From the NCBI RefSeq assembly GCF_008244685.1, contig NZ_VTFT01000001.1:2087248-2151247 (forward strand): DNA of 64,000 nucleotides, in the 5' to 3' direction. The notes under the pieces are model-generated. The model saw only the letters and a list, made by a program, of their open reading frames with translations. It made no database searches and was not told the DNA's origin. Source of the DNA: Luteimonas viscosa (lineage in GTDB: Bacteria > Pseudomonadota > Gammaproteobacteria > Xanthomonadales > Xanthomonadaceae). Position numbers and translations under genes: made by a program. This document shows positions 53,283-61,005 of this stretch, piece by piece. How positions within the stretch are numbered: the stretch's first letter is position 1; every line of letters begins with the position of its first letter.

Positions 53283-53813
53283 TCAGGCACCCAGCACCCT
53301 GCCCATGATGTGATCATCGTAGTCCTCGTTCCCCACCCTGAACCTGCGCTCGCCCAGCCGGGTGAACCCGGTGCGCTCGTAGAAGCGGATCGCCGACGCG
53401 TTGTGCGCGTACACGCCGAGCAGCAACCGGCGTGCCCCCGCGCCCGCCGCATGTGCGATGGCGGCCGACACGAGCTGCGTGCCGAGGCCGCCGCCACGGA
53501 ACCGGTCCAGCAGGTAGATGCGCTTGAGCTCGAGATCGCCGGTGGTATCGGGCAGTGGCAACTGCGCCGGCGCCAGCACCATGTAGCCGACGGGCGCCCC
53601 ACCCGGACGGCATTCCAGCAGCCAGGCCGCATGGTCGCCGCTCGCCAGCCACGCCGCATACTGCTCCACCGAATGCGCGTGCCGGCAATGCGCGACGATC
53701 GCCTCGCCATCGAGGATGCCCGCGAAGGTCTCGAGAAAGGTCGCGCCCCCCACCAGCGCCAGCGCGGACTCGTCGCCCGGGGTACACCGCCTGAGGCGGG
53801 TGTCGTTCGTCAT
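53283..53813 (-). CDS. GNAT family N-acetyltransferase
   Basis: A 176-residue GNAT with motif A LKRIYLLDRFRGGGLGTQLVSAAI (in parts) and motif B LLLGVYAHNASAIRFYERTGFTRLGE. The ATG at 53813 has GGTGAG 8-9 bp upstream; an in-frame GTG at 53825 is an alternative. It shares only general fold features with the next GNAT, so direct tandem duplication is not evident. The substrate is unknown. Confidence 0.87.
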   Translation of the reverse strand: MTNDTRLRRCTPGDESALALVGGATFLETFAGILDGEAIVAHCRHAHSVEQYAAWLASGDHAAWLLECRPGGAPVGYMVLAPAQLPLPDTTGDLELKRIYLLDRFRGGGLGTQLVSAAIAHAAGAGARRLLLGVYAHNASAIRFYERTGFTRLGERRFRVGNEDYDDHIMGRVLGA

Positions 53814-53992
53814 CGTTTCGCTCACCCTGTATCGCCTGATGGTCGCCCGTCATGCCGGTGTCCTTCCCGTCCCCCCATGCCGGCGGCAGCCGTGCCGGGA
53901 GGCATGCCGCCAGGGACCTGCGTGCCCGGGTGCGGTGCCCCCGCGGCAGGCGGATGTCGCATCGAGCCCGGTCGCACAGGCGAGTCCTGCCG

Positions 53993-54487
53993 CTAGCAGG
54001 CACCGGCGCGTACGAAATCCATCGTCCAGTTGGTTTCCCAGGTCGCCCCGCCGTCGCTGGAGAACGCCTGCTCCCACCTCGGCCGCGCCGGGTCGGTGGC
54101 GAACCAGTGGAAGCGGATCCGGATCGGCACGCCATCGAAGGTGTCGTCCGCGAAGAAGGTGCCTACACCGTTCTCGAACGTGCCGACCACGGGCACGTCG
54201 ATCCGCCCGGGCGCCCTGCCATCCAGCCACCAGATGGCCCACTGCCGTTCCCGTGAATCGAACGAACGCAGCGCGAGCGCCCGATAGGTTCCTTCCGGCA
54301 GGTGGAGCACGTTGTCCTCGACGTTGCCGTAGCCGCCGAGCACTTTGCGCGTCGACATTTGCCCGTCGAACTCCACCCATTCCGTGCATCCCGCAAGCCG
54401 TTCCCGCAGCCGCCGATGCTTGACGCGCCAGTCGCCGACGGCGAAATCGAAGTCCTGCGGTGGCTGCTCGCTCTGCAACGATGGCAT
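53993..54487 (-). CDS. DUF1579-like conserved hypothetical protein
   Basis: A 164-residue cytosolic protein without signal peptide. The opening DFDFAVGDWRVKHRRLRERLAGCTEW, read in parts, and later RSFDSRERQWAIWWLDGR and FFADDTFDGVPIRIRFHWFATDPARPRWEQAFSSDGGATWE (in parts) fit a lipocalin-like group related to DUF1579. Ligand binding is possible, but there is no direct evidence. It is the middle gene of several small stand-alone minus-strand genes at 52.7-56.8 kb. Confidence 0.65.
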   Translation of the reverse strand: MPSLQSEQPPQDFDFAVGDWRVKHRRLRERLAGCTEWVEFDGQMSTRKVLGGYGNVEDNVLHLPEGTYRALALRSFDSRERQWAIWWLDGRAPGRIDVPVVGTFENGVGTFFADDTFDGVPIRIRFHWFATDPARPRWEQAFSSDGGATWETNWTMDFVRAGAC

Positions 54488-54567
54488 GTGGGCGCTCACT
54501 TGGTGTGGAGAACGATGGGAGCGCGGTACCGCGGACGCGGCACCGCTCGAATGGTTGCGGCCGCGTC

Positions 54568-55128
54568 CTACAGGCGGCGGCCTTCGGCGCAGGCTTCGAT
54601 CAGCGAGGCCAGTCGGCGGCTGCGTGTGCCGGCCTGCTTCGCGCTGACCACCCACCACGTGATCTTCTTCCGGTAGCCGGGTGACAGCGCCTCGAAGTAT
54701 CGCCACGCGGCCGCGTGACCCTTGAACTGCTTCAGCTCGGCCGTGGAGAACGCGACCTCCGGCTGCTCGTAGGACGCAGTCCGCGACTTCGCTTCCGTGC
54801 GCGCCGCATAGGCCTGCAGGCCGGCGGGCGTCATGCGGCCCAGCTTGTGGAGCGCCTCGGCCTTGCGGATATTGACCGCGCTCCAGTTCGAGCCCGGCTT
54901 CCTGGGGGTGAAGCGGATCCTGTATCTCAGGTCGTCGACCCGGTGGCGCACGCCATCGATCCAGCCGACGCACAGTGCTTCGTCCACGGCCTCGGACCAG
55001 GTCAGGCCGGCGGCGCCGCTGCCGGTCTTCATGAAGCCCACGACCAGCTCCGATGAAGTCGGTGCATGCCTGGCGAACCATTGCCGCAGTTCCACTGCGT
55101 CCTTGAAGTAGATGGGCGCGGTCGTCAT
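54568..55128 (-). CDS. YdeI/OmpD-associated family protein
   Basis: A 186-residue protein of the YdeI family. It contains FKDAVELRQWFARHAPTSSELVVGFMK, LTWSEAVDEALCVGWIDGVRHRVDDLRYRIRFTPRKPGSNWSAVN (in parts) and SPGYRKKITWWVVSAKQAGTRSRRL. Family members have been linked to peptide antibiotic tolerance in enteric bacteria, but the mechanism is unclear. The ATG at 55128 is chosen; nine further in-frame codons upstream are less likely. Confidence 0.82.
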   Translation of the reverse strand: MTTAPIYFKDAVELRQWFARHAPTSSELVVGFMKTGSGAAGLTWSEAVDEALCVGWIDGVRHRVDDLRYRIRFTPRKPGSNWSAVNIRKAEALHKLGRMTPAGLQAYAARTEAKSRTASYEQPEVAFSTAELKQFKGHAAAWRYFEALSPGYRKKITWWVVSAKQAGTRSRRLASLIEACAEGRRL

Positions 55129-55323
55129 TGCGCTGGCCTCGAGAACACGCATCACCGGCTGTCATTGAACGACCGATGGCGTGCCCGATCAAGATGACCG
55201 ATGGCATGGGAACGGGCGTCCGTCGCGCTCATGCCGAAGGGTCCGACCCCGAATCCGGAGAGGCCGCCCAAAGGTGCGACAGGTACGCGCCTGCGGCCGA
55301 CGGGCCTTCCATGGCCCGCGCCG

Positions 55324-56118
55324 TCAGGCTGCGGGCGCGACCTTTTCCGGCGCGAGGAGAAAGTCGTGGACGATGCGTCCGATGATCTCCGGACGATCCT
55401 CCAGCGCCGCGTGCCCGGCGAACGGAATGTTCCCGAACGATGCGCCCGGAATCCGGTCCCGGGCCTGCGCCGCCTCCGACAGCGACAGGAGGAAATCTCC
55501 GTCGCCCCGCAGGATCAGGGTCGGACAGGCGATCCGGGAGATCGCGTCCTGCGGGTAGCCCGCCGGACCCGGGTCGGTCCAGAGACCGACGCAGGATTCC
55601 ACCAGCCGGGCGAAATCGCCCTGCGGATTGAGTGCCGCGTACCTTCCCGGTGCATCGGGGAACATCTCCGCCCACGTCGTCGGCGTCACGCTTGCGAGCA
55701 TGTCGAACGACGGGTCCTGCCGCGAGATCCGCCATTGCGCTCCGATCGTGACGAGCGCCCGCACCGCCGGATTGCCCGCCGCGATCCGGTAGGCGACGAT
55801 GCCGCCGTCGCTGCAGCCCAGCAGCGAGTACTCCTCCAGGCCCAGATGCGCGATGAGGGCCTGCACATCCGCCTGGTGCTGGCGGTACGTGAGGGGCCTG
55901 GTTCCCAGCGACGATCTTCCGTGGCCGCGCATGTCCACCGCGACGATGCGGAACGAACCGGAGACCAGGTCGAATATCGGTATGAATTCCTCCATGCTGC
56001 CGAGACCGCCATGCAGCAGGATGATGGTCGGCCCTGGGGACGTGTCCGTGGTCTCGTAGTAGATGCGCGCATCGTCGAGCTCGAGGAACTCCCCGCCCTG
56101 ATGATCGAGTCTGGTCAT
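55324..56118 (-). CDS. Alpha/beta hydrolase
   Basis: A 264-residue cytosolic alpha/beta hydrolase. The oxyanion strand is LLHGGLGSMEEF, the nucleophile elbow LLGCSDGGIVAY with Ser in G-C-S-D-G, the acid is in ILRGDGDFLLS and the His is in PFAGHAALEDRP. The sequence around MRGHGRSS is typical of the epoxide hydrolase/haloperoxidase branch, but an esterase cannot be excluded. It is a stand-alone gene. The next 224 bp to the right (56119-56342) hold no gene I can support. Confidence 0.85.
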   Translation of the reverse strand: MTRLDHQGGEFLELDDARIYYETTDTSPGPTIILLHGGLGSMEEFIPIFDLVSGSFRIVAVDMRGHGRSSLGTRPLTYRQHQADVQALIAHLGLEEYSLLGCSDGGIVAYRIAAGNPAVRALVTIGAQWRISRQDPSFDMLASVTPTTWAEMFPDAPGRYAALNPQGDFARLVESCVGLWTDPGPAGYPQDAISRIACPTLILRGDGDFLLSLSEAAQARDRIPGASFGNIPFAGHAALEDRPEIIGRIVHDFLLAPEKVAPAA

Positions 56119-56342
56119 GCTGTGAAGTCTTCTCCCTGATCAGCACGTCATCGCAATGACGCGCGCAGCAGGATGGCCGGGGCCATGGGACGAGTGGAGC
56201 CCTGTACCGAACCGGTCCTTGTCACAATGCGACGTTGCCTTAAACGATGAGACGCAACGCCCCCGCGTCCCGCCGGTCTGCAGGCCAAGGTCCCGCTCGC
56301 GCGAAGGGTCGATCGACTGCCTTTGCATGACGGGCCCCTGCA

Positions 56343-56804
56343 TCAATCGTCCGATTTCCGGATCGGCAGCACCATATCCACGCGATGCATGCCTGGGCCC
56401 CAACCGTCCCGAATGGTTCCCGTCGTGATCGCCCCGAACCTGGCGAAGAACGGCGCGGACTTGTGGCTCGCTGCGATGTCCACGACATCCAGCCCGGCCG
56501 CACCGGCGAGCGCCCGGACTCTGGCCATGACGGCTGACCCGATACCCAGACCCTGGAATCGGGGATCGAGCATGATCCAGCTCAAGCCCGCGCGCCGGGT
56601 GCCAGTGCCCCCGAGCCCGAAAGCGCCGGCCACCTGCCCATTGACGATGCAAAGCTCATAACCGGCCGGATCCTTGTCAAGGAAGGCCGCATAGTCATCG
56701 CGTTCGTTCGGCGCAAAGAATTCGGAGCAGTTCGCATCGAAGATGCCCAGGCATGCCGCTCTGCCGCTTCGCGAGTACGGCCTGAAGGTGACGTCAGCCG
56801 TCAT
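56343..56804 (-). CDS. GNAT family N-acetyltransferase at the array boundary
   Basis: A 153-residue GNAT (TFRPYSRSGRAACLGIFDANCSEFFAPNERDDYAAFL, in parts; IMLDPRFQGLGIGSAVMARV as motif A). It begins 38 bp beyond a decayed attC-like stretch at 56843-56890 and reads in the cassette direction, so it may be the oldest member of the integron array. Its own 3' side has no recognisable attC, however. Upstream in-frame sequence reads through the array debris and is not part of the gene. Confidence 0.82.
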   Translation of the reverse strand: MTADVTFRPYSRSGRAACLGIFDANCSEFFAPNERDDYAAFLDKDPAGYELCIVNGQVAGAFGLGGTGTRRAGLSWIMLDPRFQGLGIGSAVMARVRALAGAAGLDVVDIAASHKSAPFFARFGAITTGTIRDGWGPGMHRVDMVLPIRKSDD

Positions 56805-56842
56805 GTGCCTGCGCGATGGATGGCGTGTGAGTGCTGTGCCTG

Positions 56843-56890
56843 CGCCGAACCCCGCCGCGGAGCGGAGTCGGCCGGGACGGCTTGTTCCCG
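56843..56890 (-). repeat. Decayed attC remnant
   Basis: On the minus strand, GGCCGACTCCGCTCCGCGGC continuing to GGGGTTCGGC resembles the central part of the array attC sites, but the end boxes are lost. The 66 bp to the next remnant contain no ORF. Confidence 0.5.
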
Positions 56891-56956
56891 GAACGCCTGG
56901 AGACGCAAGCGGAACTGCAAACGTAAACGTTCCACAACACTGTCTTTCGTCATGAC

Positions 56957-57013
56957 GACCGATGCCCGCGGCAAGCCGGGCCGCGACGCGGCATCGGCTG
57001 GAATGAATGCTCA
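56957..57013 (-). repeat. Degenerate attC after the OsmC cassette
   Basis: On the minus strand, CATTCATTCCAGCCGATGCC then a CGCGTCGCGG stem and CCGGCTTGCC. The leading box is TGAGCAT instead of CCTAACA, and its TGA is the stop codon of the OsmC gene. Confidence 0.7.
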
Positions 57014-57427
57014 GGTCGCATGCCCATGCCATGCGACCCGCCGGACCGGACATCCGGCCCTGAGCGTATTGTGGACTTCGGCCAGGCGGTCCGTTTCCTC
57101 GAGCAACCGTTCGATCTGTTCCGGCGTGGCCGACGACTCCACCCTTGCCGAATAGACCATGGAGTGCGCCGCCAGGCCCACGCCGTCGAACCGCGCGGAC
57201 GCGACCACCTCGCACCCCGTGACCACGATGCCCAGACGGGCAGCCTCCCGGTAGAGATCATTGCAGTAGCAGGTGGCCAGTGCCGCCATCAGGAACTCGC
57301 CCCCGTTGACGCTGCTCCCTTGCCCAGACGCCTTGGCCGACACCGCCAGTGGCTGGGCTGTCCCGTCGGTACGAAGCCGGACCTCGTGCTCGCTCGGGGC
57401 GTTGCGGATGTGGGCTGAGATTTCCAT
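57011..57427 (-). CDS. OsmC family peroxiredoxin-like protein (cassette)
   Basis: A 138-residue OsmC-type protein. Both conserved cysteines are present, in LATCYCNDLYREA and RAGCPVRRVAWHG, with HEVRLRTDGTAQPLAV near the start. Such proteins reduce organic hydroperoxides with thiols. The gene lies between two attC sites and reads in the array direction, so it is a gene cassette. Its stop is formed within the degenerate attC next to it. It is the one member of the array with a clear enzymatic family besides the hydrolase at 61006. Confidence 0.88.
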   Translation of the reverse strand: MEISAHIRNAPSEHEVRLRTDGTAQPLAVSAKASGQGSSVNGGEFLMAALATCYCNDLYREAARLGIVVTGCEVVASARFDGVGLAAHSMVYSARVESSATPEQIERLLEETDRLAEVHNTLRAGCPVRRVAWHGHAT

Positions 57428-57433
57428 GCGCCA

Positions 57434-57496
57434 GCTTACCTCCGTACGGCCACAAGCCCGCCGCGAAGCGGTTTCGGCTTGAATGAATTGTTAGGG
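57434..57496 (-). repeat. attC site, partly decayed
   Basis: CCCTAACAATTCATTCAAGC (minus strand) is intact; the other half (GGCTTGTGGCCGTACGGAGG) has lost the GTTRRRY end. The preceding membrane-protein ORF reads through it. Confidence 0.85.
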
Positions 57497-57957
57497 CTCA
57501 TCCCACGTACCCAGACAGCGCGCCACAGTACGCCACGGATCGACATACAACGAACTGGGCAGTGGCGAACCCAGCGCAGCAGGCCAGTAGGCCGGCGGCA
57601 AATGCTGTCCAAGGACGCATGACGCCGACGCGCGATAACGGCGGCTATGACAGCGGCGATGCCAAGACCGGGCAGCGAGAACAAGTGGCCGAGGCCAAGC
57701 AGGCCTTCGGGCTGCGGCAAAGACGCTTGGTACGCCCAGTAAAAGAGGAAGGACGCGGCAAGTGCCACAGCGGCACCGGTTGCAAGCAAAGGCGGTGCTT
57801 TGGCGATCTGCACCAAGCCTACGAGACCGAACCAGGCAATCAGGTAGTACCAGATACCCGCATAAATCCGGTCACCAAGAATGAACGTTGCCAGCAGCAA
57901 GGCGAACCCAGTCCCAAAAGCCATGAGGCAATCTATCCGCCACGACAATGTGCGCAT
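57436..57957 (-). CDS. Cassette-encoded four-TM membrane protein with attC-encoded tail
   Basis: A 173-residue protein with about four TM helices (ALLLATFILG, IWYYLIAWFGLVGLVQIA, TGAAVALAASFLFYWAY, LGIAAVIAAVIA). I do not recognise a family. No stop occurs before attC, so translation continues into it and adds the tail SPNNSFKPKPLRGGLVAVRR. An internal ATG at 57924 is an alternative start. The tail follows the same frame as the tails of two other cassettes in this array. Confidence 0.7.
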   Translation of the reverse strand: MRTLSWRIDCLMAFGTGFALLLATFILGDRIYAGIWYYLIAWFGLVGLVQIAKAPPLLATGAAVALAASFLFYWAYQASLPQPEGLLGLGHLFSLPGLGIAAVIAAVIARRRHASLDSICRRPTGLLRWVRHCPVRCMSIRGVLWRAVWVRGMSPNNSFKPKPLRGGLVAVRR

Positions 57958-57959
57958 GA

Positions 57960-58020
57960 GCCCTAACGCCTGAGTTAAGCCGCGCCGCGAAGCGGCGTCG
58001 GCTTGGACAAATTGTTAGGC
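57960..58020 (-). repeat. attC site
   Basis: A full site of about 60 bp: GCCTAACAATTTGTCCAAGC at one end, GGCTTAACTCAGGCGTTAGG at the other (minus strand), with the CGCCGCTTCGCGGCG central stem. It carries the stop codon TAA of the adjacent gene. Confidence 0.95.
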
Positions 58021-58380
58021 GCCAGCTGTGGGAACCACCGGCTGGTGTCCTGCGGCGCTGACCCATTGGTGCACCTGATCCAGGCAAGATTCTAAGGCGG
58101 CCGCGATAGGGCCCGCAGGCACATGCTCGACGTGGGAGAACCGTTCTCGTTCGTGGTGCAAAGCTCGGTACTTCTTGCCGCCCCGTTTGACCAAGCATGC
58201 TCCCACATTTGCGCCCGACGACTCATCAGCGGCCGCCCAGAACTCATAAATGTCGCCGCCAGAATCCTGGAATAGAGCGCGGATGATATGTGCATCCCAG
58301 CGCTCGAAGCTTTCACACATCAGGCCACGAGCCGTTGCCCAGTCCTCTAGCTCGCGGTGAACCTGCGACTCCTTGTTCAT
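58015..58380 (-). CDS. Cassette-encoded hypothetical protein
   Basis: A 121-residue soluble protein (NKESQVHRELEDWATARGLM, EFWAAADESSGANVGACLVKRGGKKYRAL in parts). I do not recognise a family. It is mixed in charge, with two to three predicted alpha helices and a central beta hairpin; no signal peptide or TM. The stop TAA is the attC core sequence. No conserved motif gives a function. Confidence 0.7.
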   Translation of the reverse strand: MNKESQVHRELEDWATARGLMCESFERWDAHIIRALFQDSGGDIYEFWAAADESSGANVGACLVKRGGKKYRALHHERERFSHVEHVPAGPIAAALESCLDQVHQWVSAAGHQPVVPTAGA

Positions 58381-58402
58381 GGGATTGGAATGCCCATATG
58401 GC

Positions 58403-58462
58403 GCCTAACCCCTGGATTAAGCCGACCCGCGAAGCGGGGTCGGCTTGAATGAATTGTTAGGC
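58403..58462 (-). repeat. attC site
   Basis: A complete site; the central stem here is CGACCCCGCTTCGCGGGTCG, a variant shared with several other sites in the array. Confidence 0.95.
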
Positions 58463-58707
58463 CGCTGGCCCGAGGCGGAATGATGCCGTAAGCAAGAAAA
58501 TGCCGATTAGAGCGGTTGAAGCATCTCCTAACCATGGGTGAAGTAGGAGCCAGATAAGGACCGCCGGGATAAGGAATACAAAGAAGAGCAATGGATCTAG
58601 TCCAATTCTCACGCCTTTAGCGCAGTGTGGGCACATTTTTTCTTCGTAAGGCGATTCATAGATTTGGAGAAAACGCTGACTGATCTGGCGCAATGGGGAC
58701 ACTTCAT
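58457..58707 (-). CDS. Cassette-encoded zinc-ribbon membrane protein, apparent -1 frameshift
   Basis: Two frames together make one sensible protein. From ATG at 58707, frame 1 gives MKCPHCARSVSVFSKSMN and ends after an A6 run (58641-58636). A -1 shift there joins MCPHCAKGVRIGLDPLL and a TM helix, giving CPHC-x19-CPHC plus two hydrophobic segments, like the intact cassette at 63430. The unshifted frame from GTG at 58702 lacks the first CPHC. It could be a mutation, a sequencing error or programmed slippage on AAAAAA. I do not recognise the function. The stop is the attC TAA. Confidence 0.72.
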
Positions 58708-58730
58708 TGTGGCTTGTTGTCTATGCAGCG

Positions 58731-58790
58731 GCCTAACGCCTGAGTTAAGCCGCGCCGCGAAGCGGCGTCGGCTTGAATGAATTGTTAGAT
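58731..58790 (-). repeat. attC site
   Basis: Complete; the terminal core is ATCTAAC instead of GCCTAAC at the gene side (minus strand). Confidence 0.95.
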
Positions 58791-59213
58791 GCGCTCTCTG
58801 AGGTTGCAGAAATTGTTTGAGAACTGCTCATTGGGCCGATCTTTCCTGCCTGAGATGTCTGGTGCATAGACGGAGATGAGATACAAGTCACCCGACTCAA
58901 ATGAAAGATCTTCCAGATCGCAGGATGTGCTGCCACCTTCGTTGAAGTTCACAGTGACTCTCTCTCGCTTGGGACCGCGTAGTTGCTCAATTACGTCAAA
59001 CACAATCGTTCGAGTAGCCACGTCCAGAAACAGCGTTCCATTTTCCACGTAGAAGCCGCGACCATGGCCCGAGTTCTTCGTTGCCGATGCGACACGGCCC
59101 TTGAAAACTAACTGGTCGCGCACTTCCTCGGGAGTTCTTGGTTTGCTGCAGCCGCAAGCGTAGGCGGGCGAAGCCACAAGAGAAAACACCACGAGGGCGA
59201 TGAAGTTGCGCAT
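58785..59213 (-). CDS. Cassette-encoded secreted Cys-rich protein
   Basis: A 142-residue protein with a signal peptide (FIALVVFSLVASPAYA), after which it begins CGCSKPRTPEEVRDQLVFKGRV. That opening resembles NTR/TIMP-like bacterial proteins, which start C-x-C and fold as an OB barrel. Further Cys residues are in SCDLEDLSFESG and NNFCNLRERI. The assignment is tentative. An upstream in-frame ATG at 59225 overlaps the attC and is less likely. Confidence 0.68.
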   Translation of the reverse strand: MRNFIALVVFSLVASPAYACGCSKPRTPEEVRDQLVFKGRVASATKNSGHGRGFYVENGTLFLDVATRTIVFDVIEQLRGPKRERVTVNFNEGGSTSCDLEDLSFESGDLYLISVYAPDISGRKDRPNEQFSNNFCNLRERI

Positions 59214-59216
59214 AGC

Positions 59217-59276
59217 ATCTAACACCTGAGTTAAGCCGTGCCACGAAGTGGCATCGGCTTGAATGAATTGTTAGGC
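59217..59276 (-). repeat. attC site
   Basis: Complete; the stem is GATGCCACTTCGTGGCAC, slightly diverged from the others. The gene-side stop (TAG) lies 10 bp upstream of it. Confidence 0.93.
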
Positions 59277-59286
59277 CGCAGACCGA

Positions 59287-59709
59287 CTAAAGTGAACTGC
59301 ATAAGTCATGGCCCTGTGAGTAGAGACGATTGCAATGGGTCAATGCAGATTTTCGTTGCCGAGCTGACAGGGCGTGAGGATTCTTTCTTGTCATCTCCGC
59401 TAGAAGGCTCATGTACCCCATGGAAATTAAACCTCGATCGCGAGCCTCTATCCTCTCAAGGAGCGCCAATTCCATTGACGTGGAGCGATCGGTCACGAAG
59501 TGATCGGGGAACCCATGCATAGAAGGGTGAGAAGTGGCCATATTGCACGCAGCAACGTCTAGAAGCTGCGTATCGCTCATAGGTCCCAGGAGCGCCTCCA
59601 AGTCTCTGTCGCTTACGTTCCACGTGTCCGGTTGCCCGCGGCACAAGGATTCAATCCAGCGCGGTGGTGCACAGCCGGAAATGAAGATCACGAGCGCGAC
59701 GGTAACCAA
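59287..59709 (-). CDS. Cassette-encoded lipoprotein
   Basis: A 140-residue protein. From a TTG at 59709 it reads VTVALVIFISGCAPPRWIES with a clear lipobox (FISGC), so a lipoprotein is likely. The mature part (TWNVSDRDLEALLGPMSDTQ, KNPHALSARQRKSALTHCNR) is helical and unrecognised. No ATG fits. The same frame is open back through the preceding attC, but that part is not expected to be translated from its own start. Confidence 0.62.
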   Translation of the reverse strand: MVTVALVIFISGCAPPRWIESLCRGQPDTWNVSDRDLEALLGPMSDTQLLDVAACNMATSHPSMHGFPDHFVTDRSTSMELALLERIEARDRGLISMGYMSLLAEMTRKNPHALSARQRKSALTHCNRLYSQGHDLCSSL

Positions 59710-59723
59710 GAACTGGCCATGCG

Positions 59724-59783
59724 GCCTAACGCCTGAATTAGGCCGTGCCGCGAAGCGGCATCGGCTTGAATGAATTGTTAGGC
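59724..59783 (-). repeat. attC site
   Basis: Complete; one end reads GGCCTAATTCAGGCGTTAGG on the minus strand (GGCCT for GGCTT). Confidence 0.94.
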
Positions 59784-60092
59784 GGCAACCGCGTCTTGCC
59801 AGACGATGCCGCCCGTGACCTTTGATTCCGCATGTGCAACCGCTTGAGCAATTGTGCTGTAGCCGGGCGAGTCTGGCCAAGTTGGCTCAGAGGTCTCAAG
59901 GGCGTGCCGGAACCGCGCGTAGTACAGAAAGCCGCCTTGGCCCAGAGGCTCAGGCGTCTCTCCAGGCTCCAGTGCGCAGTCAGCCTCCCCGAGCTTGTAC
60001 CAGTAGTCGTAGTCAAGCGCGACGATGTCGACGGGCGTATCAACCGACCCGCCGTAAAGCCATGAACCGACCCGGATGATACGAAGTGTCAT
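59778..60092 (-). CDS. Cassette-encoded hypothetical protein
   Basis: A 104-residue soluble acidic protein (IRVGSWLYGGSVDTPVDIVALDYDYWYKLG in parts, GFLYYARFRHA). I do not recognise a family. It is rich in aromatic residues and predicted beta. The stop TAA is within the attC core. Confidence 0.7.
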   Translation of the reverse strand: MTLRIIRVGSWLYGGSVDTPVDIVALDYDYWYKLGEADCALEPGETPEPLGQGGFLYYARFRHALETSEPTWPDSPGYSTIAQAVAHAESKVTGGIVWQDAVAA

Positions 60093-60096
60093 TGCC

Positions 60097-60156
60097 GCCT
60101 AACGCCTGAGTTAAGCCGAACCTCGAAGCGGTTTCGGCTTGAACGAATTGTTAGGA
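60097..60156 (-). repeat. attC site
   Basis: Complete; the stem is GAAACCGCTTCGAGGTTC, with TCCTAAC as the gene-side core. Confidence 0.93.
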
Positions 60157-60471
60157 TTCAAGCTCGGCAAGCCGTGCATGCACCCTTTCCGCGTCGATGT
60201 AGCGTCGGACGACATCACCATTCTTGCATAGAAGTTTCCACGTGCTGAGTGCACCGATCATGGCTCCAGCGAACACGGCCCCTAAGAGAGAGACAACTCG
60301 TGGTGCATCTATGAGCTGGGGATTCTGAAGCATCCAGAGGGCAATGACAGTCAAAGTACAGAAGGATACGGCGTTGATGGCGAACGCCTGCCAAGACCAC
60401 TTCTTTTGAGTGGTCTCGTCGAGGGCGGTCAGTAGTTGTTTCAGCAGCTTTCGTTCTTCAACTTCGGTCAC
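60151..60471 (-). CDS. Cassette-encoded two-TM membrane protein
   Basis: A 106-residue protein. An N-terminal charged helix (TEVEERKLLKQLLTALDETT) is followed by two TM helices (AINAVSFCTLTVIALWML, VVSLLGAVFAGAMIGALSTW) and a C-terminal helix (VVRRYIDAERVHARLAELES). The helix-TM-TM-helix plan suggests an oligomeric membrane protein. The family is unknown. The stop TAA is in attC. Confidence 0.72.
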   Translation of the reverse strand: MTEVEERKLLKQLLTALDETTQKKWSWQAFAINAVSFCTLTVIALWMLQNPQLIDAPRVVSLLGAVFAGAMIGALSTWKLLCKNGDVVRRYIDAERVHARLAELES

Positions 60472-60488
60472 TGCGGTCTGTCTCCTGA

Positions 60489-60549
60489 GCCCTAACGCTT
60501 GAGTTAAGCCGCGCCGCGCAGCGGTGTCGGCTTGAACGAACTGTTAGAC
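60489..60549 (-). repeat. attC site
   Basis: Complete; the stem is CACCGCTGCGCGGCGCGG. The next gene reads through it. Confidence 0.94.
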
Positions 60550-60929
60550 CGCGCATTCACTGTGCCTGAGCACTTGTAACGTACAAACTGTTTGCCTGGC
60601 ACAGACGTGTCGTCAACTAGCTGCCGCCCATCTTGAGACAGCTTGAACTTTGCAGTGAAAAGCCACGTCTCTCCCTCGCCGGATAGCTCGGAGATCAGGG
60701 CAATCTCAGTGTCTCCGCGAGTCACGACGGCTCTGATTGGGCCTTCGCTTTCCCAGTAAGATATGCGCCGCGGCGCAATGCGAAGAATCATATCGTCCGC
60801 GTCCGAGCCGCAAGAGTCAGGGCTTCCGGCCCAGTAGCCCAAAAATCGATCTGGAACAGTGGCTCCGTCACTACCCGCTAAAACTGAGAGTGGCAGCAGT
60901 AATGCAGCAATTGCTAAGGCAGTCCTCAT
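60504..60929 (-). CDS. Cassette-encoded secreted protein with attC-encoded tail
   Basis: A 141-residue protein with a signal peptide (TALAIAALLLPLSVLAGS). The mature part begins DGATVPDRFLGYWAGSPDSC and is beta-rich with two Cys (SCGS, YKCSG), like small lipocalin-type secreted proteins. It has no in-frame stop before attC and ends with the tail SNSSFKPTPLRGAA encoded by it. I do not recognise a specific family. Confidence 0.7.
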   Translation of the reverse strand: MRTALAIAALLLPLSVLAGSDGATVPDRFLGYWAGSPDSCGSDADDMILRIAPRRISYWESEGPIRAVVTRGDTEIALISELSGEGETWLFTAKFKLSQDGRQLVDDTSVPGKQFVRYKCSGTVNARSNSSFKPTPLRGAA

Positions 60930-60943
60930 TGCACTCTCCAGCG

Positions 60944-61003
60944 GTCTAACGCCTGAATTAAGCCGACCCGCGAAGCGGGGTCGGCTTGAATGAATTGTTA
61001 GCA
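60944..61003 (-). repeat. attC site
   Basis: Complete; cores TGCTAAC and GTTAGAC on the minus strand, stem CGACCCCGCTTCGCGGGTCG. Confidence 0.94.
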
Positions 61004-61005
61004 CC

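Noticed and set aside
52743..56118. The GNAT, YdeI and hydrolase genes as further cassettes
   Set aside because: No attC-like sequence was found between them; only the GNAT at 56343 adjoins a remnant.
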